From NCBI GenBank assembly GCA_030591825.1, contig JAUVAG010000136.1:1-5034 (forward strand): a stretch of DNA of 5,034 bases, written 5' to 3'. The first letter of the stretch is position 1. Every line of letters begins with the position of its first letter. Origin of the DNA: Dethiosulfatibacter sp. GTDB lineage: Bacteria; Bacillota; Clostridia; Tissierellales; Dethiosulfatibacteraceae. The notes beneath the pieces were generated by a model. That model was not told the origin of the DNA. It searched no databases and was given only the letters and a program-made list of their open reading frames with translations. This document shows positions 4,798 through 5,034 of this stretch, piece after piece. The position numbers were made by a program, and so were the translations under genes.

Positions 4798-5034
4798 TTA
4801 GTAATCCTTGGATAAATCTATCAGGTTTGTCAAAAAGTTTTTGACATTGATTTTGCCTCCATCCTCTCGCAATCCCCGAATATGGTCCATTTCATACTTA
4901 ACAGCTTCGAATCCAAAGAGTGAGTTTGAATATTTCTGGAAATATTCACTGAGATTGTCCTCGAGACCTAGGTTTGCTATGTTCCTTAGCGCATGGGATG
5001 CACATCGCCTGATTCTCTGGACGGAAGATTTGTA
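4798..5034 (-). CDS. Unidentified protein, C-terminal part only
   Basis: A minus-strand reading frame enters from the right edge and stays open for 78 codons to a TAA at 4798-4800; its start lies outside the window. The visible part is polar and looks largely helical. It has a basic patch near the edge (VQRIRRCASHALRN), an acidic/aromatic middle (LEDNLSEYFQKYSN), then EAVKYEMDHIRGLRED, and ends FLTNLIDLSKDY. There are no membrane segments and no motif I recognise. Codon use looks like that of the neighbours, and the frame is free of stops to the edge, which supports a real gene. It is on the same strand as nhaC, 115 nt upstream, but nhaC has its own promoter, so cotranscription is uncertain. 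No function is proposed. Confidence 0.65.
   Translation of the reverse strand, partial: YKSSVQRIRRCASHALRNIANLGLEDNLSEYFQKYSNSLFGFEAVKYEMDHIRGLREDGGKINVKNFLTNLIDLSKDY

Noticed and set aside
1..5034. CRISPR array or complete insertion sequence
   Set aside because: There are no regularly spaced long direct repeats and no transposase gene; only one short palindromic repeat was found.

Overview
The window looks like a chromosomal segment of a low-GC anaerobic Firmicute (Clostridia-type). The signs are AT-rich intergenic regions, AGGAGG-type ribosome binding sites, TAA/TAG stops, sigma-A-like promoters and the protein families present. The species cannot be named from the sequence.

Layout. Positions 1-105 hold an unassigned structured stretch with three nested or adjacent hairpins, partly overlapping the end of the first gene. 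On the minus strand (103-1269) lies a short-type class V aminotransferase of the cysteine desulfurase / selenocysteine lyase group. A 175-nt divergent promoter region separates it from a tightly packed plus-strand operon: a YedE-type membrane protein (1445-2539), a one-domain TusA-like sulfur carrier (2532-2738, 8-nt overlap) and a DUF3343 / putative Se-S carrier protein (2740-2976, 1-nt gap). After the operon come a 13-bp inverted repeat with a GGGACGGTTC core (2978-3014) and a strong bidirectional terminator (3040-3073). The right half is a minus-strand NhaC-type Na+/H+ antiporter (3136-4682) that is broken by an internal deletion with a frameshift. Upstream of it lie a promoter with a tandem 15-bp repeat, and then the last 78 codons of an unidentified minus-strand gene that enters from the right edge.

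How the genes fit together. The four left-hand genes form a coherent sulfur/selenium trafficking module: uptake of a reduced S or Se species (YedE), mobilisation of S or Se from cysteine or selenocysteine (desulfurase), and relay on small cysteine carriers (TusA-like, then DUF3343). In Clostridia and Enterococcus these families commonly sit beside selD and selenium-dependent enzymes, so selenium is the favoured cargo. No selD, selA, selB or tRNA-Sec is visible here, so this remains inference. The antiporter appears functionally unrelated, and as written it cannot make an intact protein.
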